In this document: piece after piece, positions 1 to 10,399 of the stretch
Layout of the letters: the number at the start of each line of letters is the position of its first letter
How positions within the stretch are numbered: position 1 is the stretch's first letter
Assembly (NCBI GenBank): GCA_907163345.1
Contig: CAJQUN010000329.1
Location: 62,001-126,000 of the forward strand
Origin: Haberlea rhodopensis
Lineage: Eukaryota > Streptophyta > Magnoliopsida > Lamiales > Gesneriaceae
Length of the DNA: 64,000 bases
Direction: 5' to 3'
The notes under the pieces: generated by a model
What the model was told of the DNA's origin: nothing
What the model saw: the letters and a program-made list of their open reading frames with translations, nothing else
Database searches by the model: none
Translations under genes and position numbers: made by a program

Positions 1-1123
1 ACTTCGTACGTCAACACGTACCTGTACTGCGACACAAACGAGATAAATTAGGCGTCACTGGCTAAGTGCCTCGTTGTCCCGTCCCCTGAGATGATGCTAC
101 AACAATGCCAACAATATATCATGTTATCATAGACATTAAAATCAAATTCTACAAAAATATAACATTTTTCAACATTCTGCCATCACCGATCGATCGCCCC
201 GGATGCTCGATCGATCGCCGAACTGTTCACTCTTCACAGATCGATCGAACAAAATCACCTATCGATCGCCACATGTACCGATCGATCGCCTCAAAATCAC
301 CGATCGATCGCCTCATGCTCAAACCGCCTTAACACTTTACTGTTCGCGGCGATCGATCGAGACCACATTGCCGATCGATCGGCACGATCAGAAAAATCGA
401 GACAATGGCGATTTTGAGCTTATCTTCATGGTACTTCTTCTCCTACCCAGAATTTCACATGTAACCATGATTCATGCACTCCCTAGTATCATATAAACAT
501 GTCCCTAACATCCTAGAATCCAATTCTTGGCAAAGAAACAAGTTATGATTCTAAGCATAAATAATTGATATTCCCCTTCACATAAATCAACACCAATTAC
601 ATAATTCAAGTGTAAAACCATGAAATCCTTACCAAGATATTAAGAAATCACTTCACAACTTCCTATCTCAATTCACAAATGAATTCCAAGCTCAAACTAT
701 CAAGAACTTGAAAGAGATGGAGAGGAGCTTGTGTAGGATTTTAGTAGGTGTGTTTAGGTGAAGTATGTGATTTCACTTGGTATCCCTTAATAAAAAGCAC
801 TTCACTTAATCATCATGCTAAGTCACTTTGATACATGGTCATTAGCTCCCTAAATCACTTGAAGTTAATGACATGTGAAATAACATGTACATGAAATTAA
901 ATTCAAATTCAAATGCAACTCCAATTTCAATGAAATTCACATGCATAATCAAAGGCCTACTAGTTCATGTTACTTGATATGTTACTCTTCAAATTATTAT
1001 ACACCACCATGTTTCATTCTTTACCATATATCATTCCATACATTTATTCATTTATTCTTGGTTCCACCCGAACCCCCATTATCATACTGCCAAGTGATAT
1101 AATTACACCAGAATCATATCACA
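1..1123 (-). mobile_element. Partial LTR of the F/H family, cut by the window edge
   Basis: Read on the minus strand this matches the first ~1.1 kb of the LTR at 57792-59722, including the CGATCG cluster and the GTACGT hairpin (arms 6-11 and 16-21). It begins TGTGATATGATTC at 1123. Since element H has the same orientation and lacks a 3' LTR elsewhere, I infer this is H's 3' LTR, parted from H's coding end by the D LTR. The polypurine tract and last part of pol expected between them are absent, so a deletion or a separate insertion is also possible. Confidence 0.65.
187..385. repeat. CGATCGATCG cluster in the left-edge LTR
   Basis: Eight copies of ATCGATCG, most within CGATCGATCG and flanked by CC or CT, at spacings of about 20-50 bp. 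The nearest copy is about 165 bp from the GTACGT hairpin at 6-21. Confidence 0.9.
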
Positions 1124-1330
1124 CGTGTATAAAACAAATCGAGGCATTACAACTATATATACCAAGTGGACTCGGTATTCCATCATTTGGCATGGAACCC
1201 TTCTCTCTCCCCCTCTCTCCTCGCTCAAACCCTTTCCCCCCCATTTCCCCTCTTTTGCTCTTGGAAGCAAAATTGTTGGGGGCTTGTCTTGGGAGCCCGA
1301 TTCCTTGAAGATAATCAGGTATTCATCTTC
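1124..1330 (+). mobile_element. D LTR, first segment
   Basis: Carries a pyrimidine-rich leader (about 1198-1260) and a GGGAGCCCGA...GGTATTC stretch resembling 61090-61180 of element E's LTR. It ends in TCTTC, the target duplication of the J solo LTR, and resumes after 3519. The 5' boundary is not resolved; compared with E the first ~270 bp are missing. A CACGT on each outer side of D (near 1122-1126 and 33133-33137) could be its target duplication. Confidence 0.55.
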
Positions 1331-1746
1331 TGTGGGGTCTTCCCACCTTAACACTGATTAATAGACATAAGAAGGATTAATCATGCATTAATAACGTCTT
1401 AAGGTTCTGGTTGTTACACGAGCTAACAGGATTACAGGCCAAAATAAAAGACTTCAAAAATAATTCATTATATTCCCAAAAGAATGTTAATATTTAGATT
1501 TATACTACTCCTAGAGTATATACTAATCGTGACTTGAATCCTAAACATTCCTGTGTTCCTCGTAGCTCACTGCCTCAACCCGACCATTAGTCCTTTAGCC
1601 CAAAAGCGTACCTACGGGGACAACACATCATAAGCAAATACAATCTTACTTAACATCATAAAAACATCATAGTAAATGCATGAAATATTGGTTAAGTAAA
1701 TATGCTGGTTATTCATTAACTTCTTATTGTTGTCCCTGATTCATAA

Positions 1747-1972
1747 TCATGCATATGGGCATCTTACCCTATGGCATCTTACCACTTTATAAACATCGCA
1801 TGGCCTCTTACCATGTGGGGCATCTTACCCCGTGGCATCTTACCACAAATAATATTGCATGGCCTCTTACCATGTGGGGCATCTTACCCCGTGGCATCTT
1901 ACCACAAATAACATCGTATGGCCTCTTACCATGTGGGGCATCTTACCCCGTGGCATCTTACCACAAATAACA
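1747..1972. repeat. Minisatellite in solo LTR J, unit about 59-60 bp
   Basis: A unit built from CATCTTACC and CCTCTTACCATG words, repeated about three times plus a partial copy. It lies at the same place in the LTR as the 45-bp array of element A but with a different unit. Confidence 0.85.
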
Positions 1973-2298
1973 TCGTATGAATATATATAAACATCTTATC
2001 AACATCGTAAACATCTTATAAACATCGTAAACATCTTATAAACATCATCATTTCATCATCAATACTCATGCAAAAAAGCATAGTCGTAGTGTAAAGATGC
2101 GTTTTACCGTCCGATGCCCGTACGTCTCTTACGTACCTTTTCAAAAGGAGGAGGAGTCAACAGACTTATCTCCTTGATTGTGCTGATACCTGGGATGGCT
2201 CTACACAACCACATAATACAATATTAGGCACCGATACGAGAATCGAAATCAATTTACAAAAAAAAGAATCATAAAATTTTTATAACACATGAACAGCA

Positions 2299-2406
2299 CC
2301 GATCGATCGGTCTCCCCTACCGATCGATCGCTAACTGTTCATCATTTTCATTCTTTTGCTACGGCATTTGCCGATCGATCGGTGTTCATCACCGATCGAT
2401 CGATCG
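2299..2406. repeat. CGATCGATCG cluster in solo LTR J
   Basis: Four copies flanked by AC/GC and GG/GC. The cluster is shorter than in the A LTRs of the same family, so copy number varies between members. Confidence 0.9.
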
Positions 2407-3514
2407 TTCCCATTCATGCGAGATTTCCAGAATCTCGAACACCTCATTTCATACCCTTCAAACCACTTCATAACACACATAAAATGCCTGAACAAGCACA
2501 TCAATAGCTTCATCATACTTCCATGCATGTATTAAAATTAAAGGTTCACTCATAACCTAAACCGACATGCATTAAAACTACCCCTTTTTATCAGTACTCG
2601 ATCAACTTTTCTAAAAAAACAGGGCATAATTACATAGCCCAGAATTATTGAACATACATCTTTATGGCAACGAAACTACCACATAGCCCATAGTTCATGC
2701 TTAAACAAATATGCTGCCATTTTCACCAAACTACCATGTATGTGTTCACGTCAAAGGTTTACTCATAACCTAAGCTAGCATGCTTCAAATCTTCATAATA
2801 AAAGCCCTACCCAACATACAAACAGGGCACTTCCTTGCCCAGATTTTCGAGGAGCCCTTTTTACAACCGAAAATCTAACACATAAAGCATGTAAGTTACT
2901 TACTAAAACATGCTAGGGGCTTCATAAACATTACCTACAATTGTTCATAACAAGGTTTCAACAAACCTAACACTAACATGCCAAAACTGCTACGATGAAC
3001 ATACATGCATAAAATGAAAAAGCTGGTGAACCAGCGTGATTCCTCACCACTTTTGCTCCTCGATTTTTGTCAAGAAAAGACAAGGAATTTCCGATCACTT
3101 TCTTCCTAATAGCAGTTCATATTTCAGACGAAATGAAGGGAAGAAGAAGAGGATTTGTTGGAGGAGCTAAGGTCAAAATATCTGAGTCAAAAGTAGGCAA
3201 CTTGGCCAACCTTTTCCAGAAAAACAGGGGAGGGGGCGTGGGTTGCATGCAAGTGGGGGGAGGGTGGTTGCATGTAGGGTGGTTTTGTGGTGTTTAATTG
3301 TGTCCCGGTATTTCATACGATGTATAAAAATATATCCCCTTGATATTTTATAATTCTACTACATCAATACAACAATTAAAAACACCTAACATGCCCCCTA
3401 AACCATATCATCATATCATAATTATAACCCCCAATTAAAGTACCACAACCCTCTTAAACACATCCTAAATCATCATCGTAGCACATAATCATATAACATT
3501 TCGGGGGTATTACA

Positions 3515-4040
3515 TCTTCCCCTCACCATTATCTTCGATATGGTTGTGGTATGGTAGTTTTTGGTTGAGGTTTTGGTTGGTTATGGGTTTTGGGGATTTT
3601 TGGTTAAAATCCAATGTTGAGTTTTTGGAGTTTTTATTGGCTTTAAATGGAGTATTTGAGGTGTTGAAGGTGTATGGGGTGTTGGATTTGAGTTTGGGTG
3701 TGAAAAACACCATGGAAGCTCAATTTTTTTGGAAAATCGCGGTGGCGATCGATCGCCGAGGTGGGGCGATCGATCGCGACGTGCAGCTGCTAAAATTGGT
3801 GACGATGAACAGTCCAGGCGATCGATCGTGAGCATGTTAGCGATCGATCATGAGGGGTGGCGATCGATCGCGAGTAAGCGATTTTTCCCACTAGACAGGG
3901 GCGGTCGATCGCGCGCAGGCAGTGCGCTCCAGGGAAACTTGGCGATCGATCTCCATGTTTGGGCGATCGATCGACGGGCCTCACGATCGATCGTGCCAAA
4001 TGTGGCTATCGATCGTCAAGAGCAGAATATTGTTGGCTCA
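3515..4040 (+). mobile_element. D LTR, second segment
   Basis: Continues D after the J insertion (second TCTTC at 3515-3519) and is cut at 4040 by element A. The GTTTTGG-rich stretch at 3544-3700 resembles 61200-61390 of E's LTR. GCTCA (4036-4040) before A and GCTCG (31973-31977) after it are the likely target duplication, with one mismatch. Confidence 0.75.
3745..4016. repeat. CGATCGATCG cluster in the D LTR, left part
   Basis: Seven intact ATCGATCG copies and at least three with one substitution. Two more copies of the same array lie beyond the A insertion at 31990-32030, so A landed inside the cluster. Confidence 0.9.
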
Positions 4041-4202
4041 TGTAATACCCCCGAAATGTCTATATGCTTATGTGTTATCATGACGATTTATGATGTGTTT
4101 TAAGGGGATGTAGTGCATTTAATGTGGGGTTATGTTTATGTTATGATGATATGATTTAGGGGGCATGTTGGGTGTTTTAAGGGATGTATTAATTAAGTAA
4201 AG

Positions 4203-4212
4203 TTATAAATAT
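4203..4212 (+). promoter_or_regulatory. TATA box of element A's 5' LTR
   Basis: TTATAAATAT, shortly upstream of a GGGGCACAATTAAAC stretch kept in both A LTRs. The likely transcription start lies a few tens of bases downstream. The 3' LTR has TTATAAAATAT here (about 30005). Confidence 0.5.
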
Positions 4213-4969
4213 CGAGTGAGGATATTTTAATACATCGTACTAAATATCGGGGCACAATTAAACACCACATGGCACCCCCAACCACACCACCCCATCCCCA
4301 ATCACTCGGCCACCCACTCCCCCCTTTTGGCAACCCATCCCCTCTCAACCCATGCTTCCACTCATTGCCTTGCAATCAACTCTCCTCCATCTCCTTCCCT
4401 CTCTCTTTCTCTCCCAAAAAAATGATGGAGTGAGCTGCAGCTAGGAGAAGGAAAGGCTTGTAATTTTGTGTGCAAAACTTTGCAAAAAGAGGAGCAAAAA
4501 GAGAGGGGTAAGTGGGTACTCAGTTTTTCTGGGTTTTGTTCGAGTTTGGGCTTTGTGGTGATGTTTTCATGCATGTTAAGTTTAGATTTGGTCGAAACCT
4601 TGGTGTGAGTACTTGCATGGAAGTATTTTGTAGCCCATAGCATGTTTGTTCGAGCATGTTACATGTTTTATGTATTAGATTTCTTGTTAGGAAAAGATGT
4701 GCCCAAAAATCTGGGCAAGATTATAAATGCCCTGTTTTTCTGTAAATTAGGATGAGGTTGAAGTTTAAGAGGATACTATGATGCATGCTAGCTTAGTTTT
4801 TGTTAAACCTTTGATAAGAGTGCTTACATGAAAGTTTTATGAAGTTCCTAGCATGTTTGTTAGGGCAAGTTTTACATTTTTTGAAGTAGATGTGATGCTA
4901 TGAAATGAGGTGCTCGAAAATCTGGGGAAGACCCGATTTTTCAGAGTGCTCGATCGATCAAGATTTTGG

Positions 4970-5170
4970 TCCCGATCGATCGAGCGAGGCAGAAGATTTA
5001 AACCATGGTTTGTAATTCAGGGGCCGATCGATCGAAGGAATTTTCGATCGATCGGTGAAGCTCCTCGATCGATTGGTAAAACATTTCGATCGATCGATCG
5101 GGGCAGAAAGTTGGGCACTGTTTATAAGGCTTTCTCGATCGATCGAGACTTGGGTGCCGATCGATCGAGA
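4970..5170. repeat. CGATCGATCG cluster in A's 5' LTR
   Basis: Six intact copies plus two with one substitution (near 4950 and 5065), mostly flanked by TC/CC and AG/GG. Confidence 0.9.
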
Positions 5171-5465
5171 GAGGCAGAATCTTGGCAAATAATTTTTAAT
5201 TGATTATTTTGAAGAATTTTGTCAATGATTCATGATATGGTATCTAATATGGTATATTGTGGTTATGTAGAACCATCCCAGGTACCAGCACAATACAAGC
5301 ACAATCAAGGAGATAAAGTATGTTGACTCCTCCTCCTTTTGAAAAGGTACGTAAGAGACGTACGGGCATCGGACGGTAAAACACACCTCTATACTATGAC
5401 TATGCATTTATCGCATGAGTATTTACGATGAAATGATGATGTTTATATGATATTTGTATAATGAT

Positions 5466-5757
5466 ACGATGTTATGATATGGTAAGATGCCATACGATGT
5501 TTATGATTGGGTAAGATGCCCATATGGTAAGATGTCATACGATGTTTATGATATGGTAAGATGCCATACGATGTTTATGATTGGGTAAGATGCCCATATG
5601 GTAAGATGACATACGATGTTTATGATTGGGTAAGATGCCCATATGGTAAGATGCCATACGATGTTTATGATATGGTAAGATGCCATACGATGTTTATGAT
5701 TGGGTAAGATGCCCATATGGTAAGATGCCATAAGATAGGGTAAGATGCCCATATGCA
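5466..5757. repeat. Minisatellite of about 45 bp in A's 5' LTR
   Basis: Tandem copies of GGTAAGATGCC words alternating with ATACGATGTTTATGAT, six to seven units with some half units. The 3' LTR array (31264-31546) has nearly the same order, so it predates insertion. Confidence 0.9.
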
Positions 5758-6189
5758 TGAATGTGAATCAGGGACAACAAAAAGAAGTTAACGAATAACC
5801 AACAAGTTTACTTAACTAAGATTTCATGCATTTACTGTTAAGTTTTTTTTGTATGATGTTAAGTTAGGATGTTTATGCTCATGATGTGTTGTCCCTATAG
5901 GTACGCTTTTGGACTGAAGGGCTAAGGGTCTGGTTGAGACAGTGAGCTAAAGGAGCACAAGGATGGATAGGAAGGATGTTATGATTAGTATCTACTCTAG
6001 GAGTAGTATAAATCTAAATATTAGCATTCAGTTAAGGGAATGTAGCTGATAAGTTTTTAAAGATTTTATTTTTTTGCCTGTAATCCTAACAGCTCACGTA
6101 ACAACCAGAACCCTAAGATGTTATCAAATGCATGTTTAGTCCTTAATACGTTATCCTAACACTGTTAAGGTGGGAAGACCCCACATTAG

Positions 6190-6201
6190 TGGTATCAGAG
6201 C
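6190..6201 (+). other. Primer binding site of element A (initiator-Met tRNA)
   Basis: TGGTATCAGAGC, complementary to the 3' end of plant initiator methionine tRNA, 4 nt after the LTR end. It primes minus-strand cDNA synthesis. Confidence 0.93.
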
Positions 6202-6373
6202 AGTGGTTAGATAACCCGGGAATGAGTGAAGGGTAGCCTTAGCAATAAGTTAGCTAGGTGCTTACTTTTAAACATGTTTTATATGTATGTTGCATATGAA
6301 GTATATGATGTTATACTAACGATGTATTATATAAACTGCTTTTGTGTATCGTTGTTAACCCTTGTGTTGCAGT

Positions 6374-7325
6374 ATGGCACCAAATGTGGAAGTAGGTGAT
6401 GCTATTAGCGTCAATGCAAGTGCTGGGCGAACAAATCCCCTACCACCGCCAGCCTTAGGCGAGGAACCCTCTGAGCAGCAGTTATTACCTGGGGAGTTGA
6501 GCTTGGCTCAGTTTTTGGCATACCGACCCCCGATGTTCGAGGGAACTGAAACAGGAGAATTGGCTGAAGAGTGGCTAGAAAGGATGGAACAGATTTTTGT
6601 GGCAGCTCCGTGTGCGAAGTCAGCATGAATCAGATTAGCGGAGTTCCAACTGGCTAAGAAAGCATTGATGTGGTGGAAGACCACAGTGGTAGAGCAAGAG
6701 GCTCAGGGACAGGAAATTAATTGGAAGCTGTTCAGAACTCGGTTTCTGACCCGCTATTTTTCAGCTGCTGCACGACAGGCTAAGGAGGATGAGTTTACCA
6801 ACTTAAAGCAAGGTACCATGACAGTATCGGACTACGCTCTTCATTATTTTCTTTACTCCGATATGTGCCCCATATTGCTACGAATACCCAGGCAAAGATT
6901 AGGAATTTCATGAATGGTTTGAGGCCAGAACTTTATGACAGGGTGATCACTTATGGCCCTGCTTGCTTTGATGACGCCCTTTCACGGGCCGAGCTAGCCG
7001 AACTGGGAGTTGGCGCATATCCTGATGCCGTGAAACCTCCAGCACCCCCTCAGAAATCCACTTCTGACAATTTGAGACCGAGGGGTGATCAGTTTAAGCC
7101 TAGGGGGAACACTTCAGCGTCGAGATTCAGTGGTAAGAAGCCCGAGAATCGATGGAAAGGAAGCCGTAGGAACGATGCCCCATCTGGAAGGGGGCAGTCT
7201 CAGGGAGACAGATTCGGGAAGGTCCAGTGCACTCTTTGTGGGCAACCACATTTGACGAAAGACTGTGTAGGATGTTATGTTTGTGGCGACAAAGGCCACT
7301 TTGCTCGGCAGTGTCCCAACAGGTA
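6374..7325 (+). pseudogene. gag of element A, broken and cut by element B
   Basis: Encodes the retroviral-type Gag that packages the element RNA in the cytoplasm. The ATG at 6374 aligns with the C and E starts (M-A then an acidic stretch, then LPPPA). The central gag domain has MWW, FRTRFLTRYFSAAARQ and EDEFTNLKQG. Two zinc knuckles follow near 7227-7310: a C-x2-C-x3-H-x4-C and a C-x2-C-x4-H-x4-C. Defects are a TGA at 6626-6628 where relatives have Trp, an apparent 1-nt insertion near 6850, and loss of everything after the CPNR motif where element B begins. Compared with C, about 85 residues between the knuckles and the protease are gone. Confidence 0.9.
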
Positions 7326-7726
7326 CTCCATATTTCCTGTAACCTGCAACCATCATGGTTAGCAACAATAGCCATATACGCTATGCATCAATCATCCAAT
7401 GCATAAATGCAACCACTTGCAAGTCAATACGTATACCAAGACATGTTACCTCGGAAATATCCCTTTACCTGATTCTTTTACAAAATCAGATTCCTTGGCA
7501 CGTAACACACGGAGTGCCAGACATCACTATTAATGCCATCCTATCGTGTTCCACACGATTCCTGCAACCACAATGGTTAGCAATACCACTTTTCATATCA
7601 TAAAAGCACATAAACAATTCGTTATGTCATACAACATTAATGCCATCATGCATAAATATGTGCTATCAATAACTTCCTAGGCCCTTAACAGCCCCAATGA
7701 GCAACCACTGCTCTGATACCACTAAA
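7326..7726 (-). mobile_element. Second, truncated copy of B's 5' internal leader
   Basis: Nearly identical to 13886-14282, including the primer site (7710-7721 on the minus strand). The match stops at 7326 where A's gag ends; both sides read GTACTCC/ATACTCC, so the junction may have used 1-3 bp of microhomology. This is a deletion end rather than a normal LTR end. Confidence 0.85.
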
Positions 7727-10249
7727 TGTAAGGACCCCAAGCCCTTAACCCTTGATTAGTGTATTAACCACTATGTGTGGCACATGCTTTCAAAAAAGTC
7801 AATCGGGAAGCTCAGATGATACTTTATCATTGCATGGCAATTACAAAAAAATTCCTTTAACACTCAATGTTATAAGGTCATCAGCCTAACAACGAAATAG
7901 ACTCATAAAGTTCGCCCAATACCATCCCCTTTTTGCCACTTTTCACATTGTGGACTTTTATAAAAATTTGGGCAGAGTCTCCCCATAAATAGAGCTATCC
8001 CGAAATAAAAGCACAACACATAACATAATTCCCGGCCAGGGAAAACATAATACTCATCAGAAAGCAGTAATACCAAGTAAATTCCCAGCCAGGGAAGACA
8101 CCACACACATGACGACAAAAGTTGGTTTCAACACCCACATAATACACCAATGACTCTCATATCATTTTGCAATTCTACCTTTAATTGCATGCCACATAAA
8201 ATGAAAGAGAGAAAGGTTCATGCCTTTATATACAATCCATATACAAGTATAATCGTGCTCACATGCGAGCATCATGAATGTGTATATAATCCTCAGGTGT
8301 ATATAAGTACTCTATACGATACCGTGCTCCATCAAGCCCTGGTACCCTCGATCCTGGGAGTACATCCAATCAACAGCTCGAGCTCAACTCCAAAGCCATC
8401 GATGTACCTGTTCACCTGCCCCAACAGAGACAGCCCCCAACGGGGTGAGCATACCAATACACAAAATCCCATAATCACAATAATGAAATTCATAATTTAC
8501 AACAAAAGTAAATACTAATGAATTTAAATGATACTCCCTGGATGGCAACATCCTCATCCGGGATTCCGTGTACTGTCCCTGTTCTCACAATCATCAAACT
8601 CATCAAATCTCATAAATCAGTAAATCAACACATTGATTTAACTCATTGCATGCCTAGTTCTCGAATATCAATAATTATGATTCCAAGTTCATCATTCATG
8701 CAAATATAGATATCTCAATATCTAATACTGATTTCATAACCTCGCTATAAATCATAGATAGCTCAAATGCCTAGCATTTATTTTACCAATTCTCCATTAT
8801 ACCTAGACATCTCAAATGTCTTATAATGAATACATGATCCCATGATCATTCTCAGGCATCTCAAATGCCCTACAATAGTCATATAAACCCAGTACCCCCC
8901 TTATATCTTGTAAGATTTATCCTACTCTAGTGTCACGCACGCTACAAGCGGCGATATCAAGATTTGATCGTTCCTTGGCTATATCGACATATATATATAA
9001 CCACACGCACAATATTTGATGCAATCAAAACACATTATGCATTTCACAATGCTCTAATATATATAGTAATGCTCGTACGTCGCACGTACCTTAAAACTCC
9101 GAAGTCCGAGCCAAACCTTGCTCGAGTTCCATGCCCCGAGGAATGATGTGCTAACACGATAAATAATTCACAATTATTTACGAACATGCAACCCATGCTC
9201 AAGCACACCCATAACCCTCAAAATATTGTCAACGCACGACAATTAACCTTTTAAAATACCCGGGGCAGGGAGGGAAACGAATGAGACAATAACGAAAATT
9301 GTTCAAGAACACCCTACAATTTTCGAACCCTAATCTCACAAATCGAACCCAATTAAACACCATAATTCATCTAAAAAGTGAACTAAACTATCAATAGCAA
9401 GAATCATTATCCTTGCCAAAAACCCCCAAATTTTCGAACTCAAGCCCTTAAATTCGAACCACTCAAAGCCCTTAAATTCGAACCCAATAATTCTTTAAAT
9501 TCGAACACAAGAAGCATCAATAATACATCTAAAACATGTAATAAACGACCCATAACAAGAATCGTCACACCCCTGCCAAAACCCCCAAATTCGAACCAAA
9601 CCCTACAAAAATTCGAAAATAATTTCGAACCAAAACCACCAATTTCAGCAGGGAAAAACACGAGAAGCATGAAAAAGAGGTAAAGGAGGTTACCCAATCG
9701 AAAATCGGAAGGAAAATCGACCGAAATCGAAGAACCCTAGAAATTGGGGATCGACGCATTCTCGCAAAATCCGATTTCAAAACGCGACGAAACTTTCAAT
9801 TGCCGGAGGGAATAGCTGCGCCTCGACGAGACGAAGCCGGCGGCGGGTCGCACGCGCCAAACGGCGGCCGGACGACGGCGGGCGCACCGCTTTTGCGCGC
9901 GGCGGCTGTGCAGACGGGAATGGGGCGCGAGCGGGGAGAGAGAAAAGTAAGGGGCTGAAATGAAATTTAATGTAAAATTTTGGGTTCAATTGGTATTTAT
10001 AGCGAAAATACCCCGAAAAAGTAATAGCCCCACAAATACATCATGATTCATTAAAAATCATCTGTTTTCAAAAATTCTCTCTCTAACTCCAAAACCCCCT
10101 ACCGGTGCTCACACAAGCACCCGAGATTCCGAGACACATCAAAAACCCAACTCGGCCCAACACCGCGATTAACTCCAAATCGCCACGTAAAACAACTTTA
10201 GGGGTTATTAACACTCCGGGATTAACACCTATAATCCCTGGTCATCACA
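7727..10249 (-). mobile_element. Middle LTR of element B
   Basis: 2523 bp, minus strand TGTGATGACC...GGTCCTTACA. It is followed on both sides by B internal sequence: a polypurine tract side at 10250 and a primer-site side at 7726. It carries the GTACGT hairpin (9075-9080/9084-9089) and a GC-rich leader (9835-9905) but no CGATCG cluster. It lacks about 75-80 bp near 10156 that the other B LTR has (16704-16785). Confidence 0.9.
9994..10001 (-). promoter_or_regulatory. TATA box of B's middle LTR
   Basis: TATAAATA on the minus strand, within GCTATAAATACC, just upstream of the GC-rich leader. The same box is at 16547-16554 in B's other LTR and in both G LTRs. Confidence 0.65.
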
Positions 10250-10399
10250 ATATCCCCCACTAAAAGAATTTCGTCCCCGAAATTAGCACCGGTGTATCGC
10301 GTAACACGCAGGCTACACCACAACATGAAGCCATAATCTCGATTCTTGACCATATCAGAATCGTATTAATAAACGCAAGGGTACCTACCTCTCATCAAA

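Larger units (their letters stand above)
1331..3514 (-). mobile_element. Solo LTR J, family of element A
   Basis: It runs TGTGGGGTCTTCC...GGGGGTATTACA, the reverse complement of the A-family ends, and is flanked by a perfect 5-bp duplication TCTTC (1326-1330 and 3515-3519). There is no primer site, coding sequence or second LTR, so it is a complete solo LTR left by LTR-LTR recombination. It carries the GTACGT hairpin (2120-2125/2131-2136), the arms GTTGTCCCTG (1729-1738) and CGGGGACAAC (1615-1624), and TACTC-CTA-GAGTA (1506-1518). Confidence 0.93.
4041..6185 (+). mobile_element. 5' LTR of element A
   Basis: 2145 bp, TGTAATACCCCCG...GACCCCACA, followed 4 nt later by the primer site. In order it holds a TATA box, a CT-rich leader (4375-4420), the CGATCG cluster, the GTACGT hairpin (5347-5352/5358-5363), the 45-bp array, the stem arms CAGGGACAAC (5769-5778) and GTTGTCCCT (5888-5896), and CTACTC-TAG-GAGTAG (5992-6006). 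The 3' LTR is 2113 bp and differs by small indels and scattered substitutions. Confidence 0.95.

Noticed and set aside
3729..4103. Frames reading repeated IDR or GDRSP peptides over the CGATCG clusters
   Set aside because: The 10-mer simply translates to I-D-R or D-R-S in different frames; spacer lengths vary without regard to frame.
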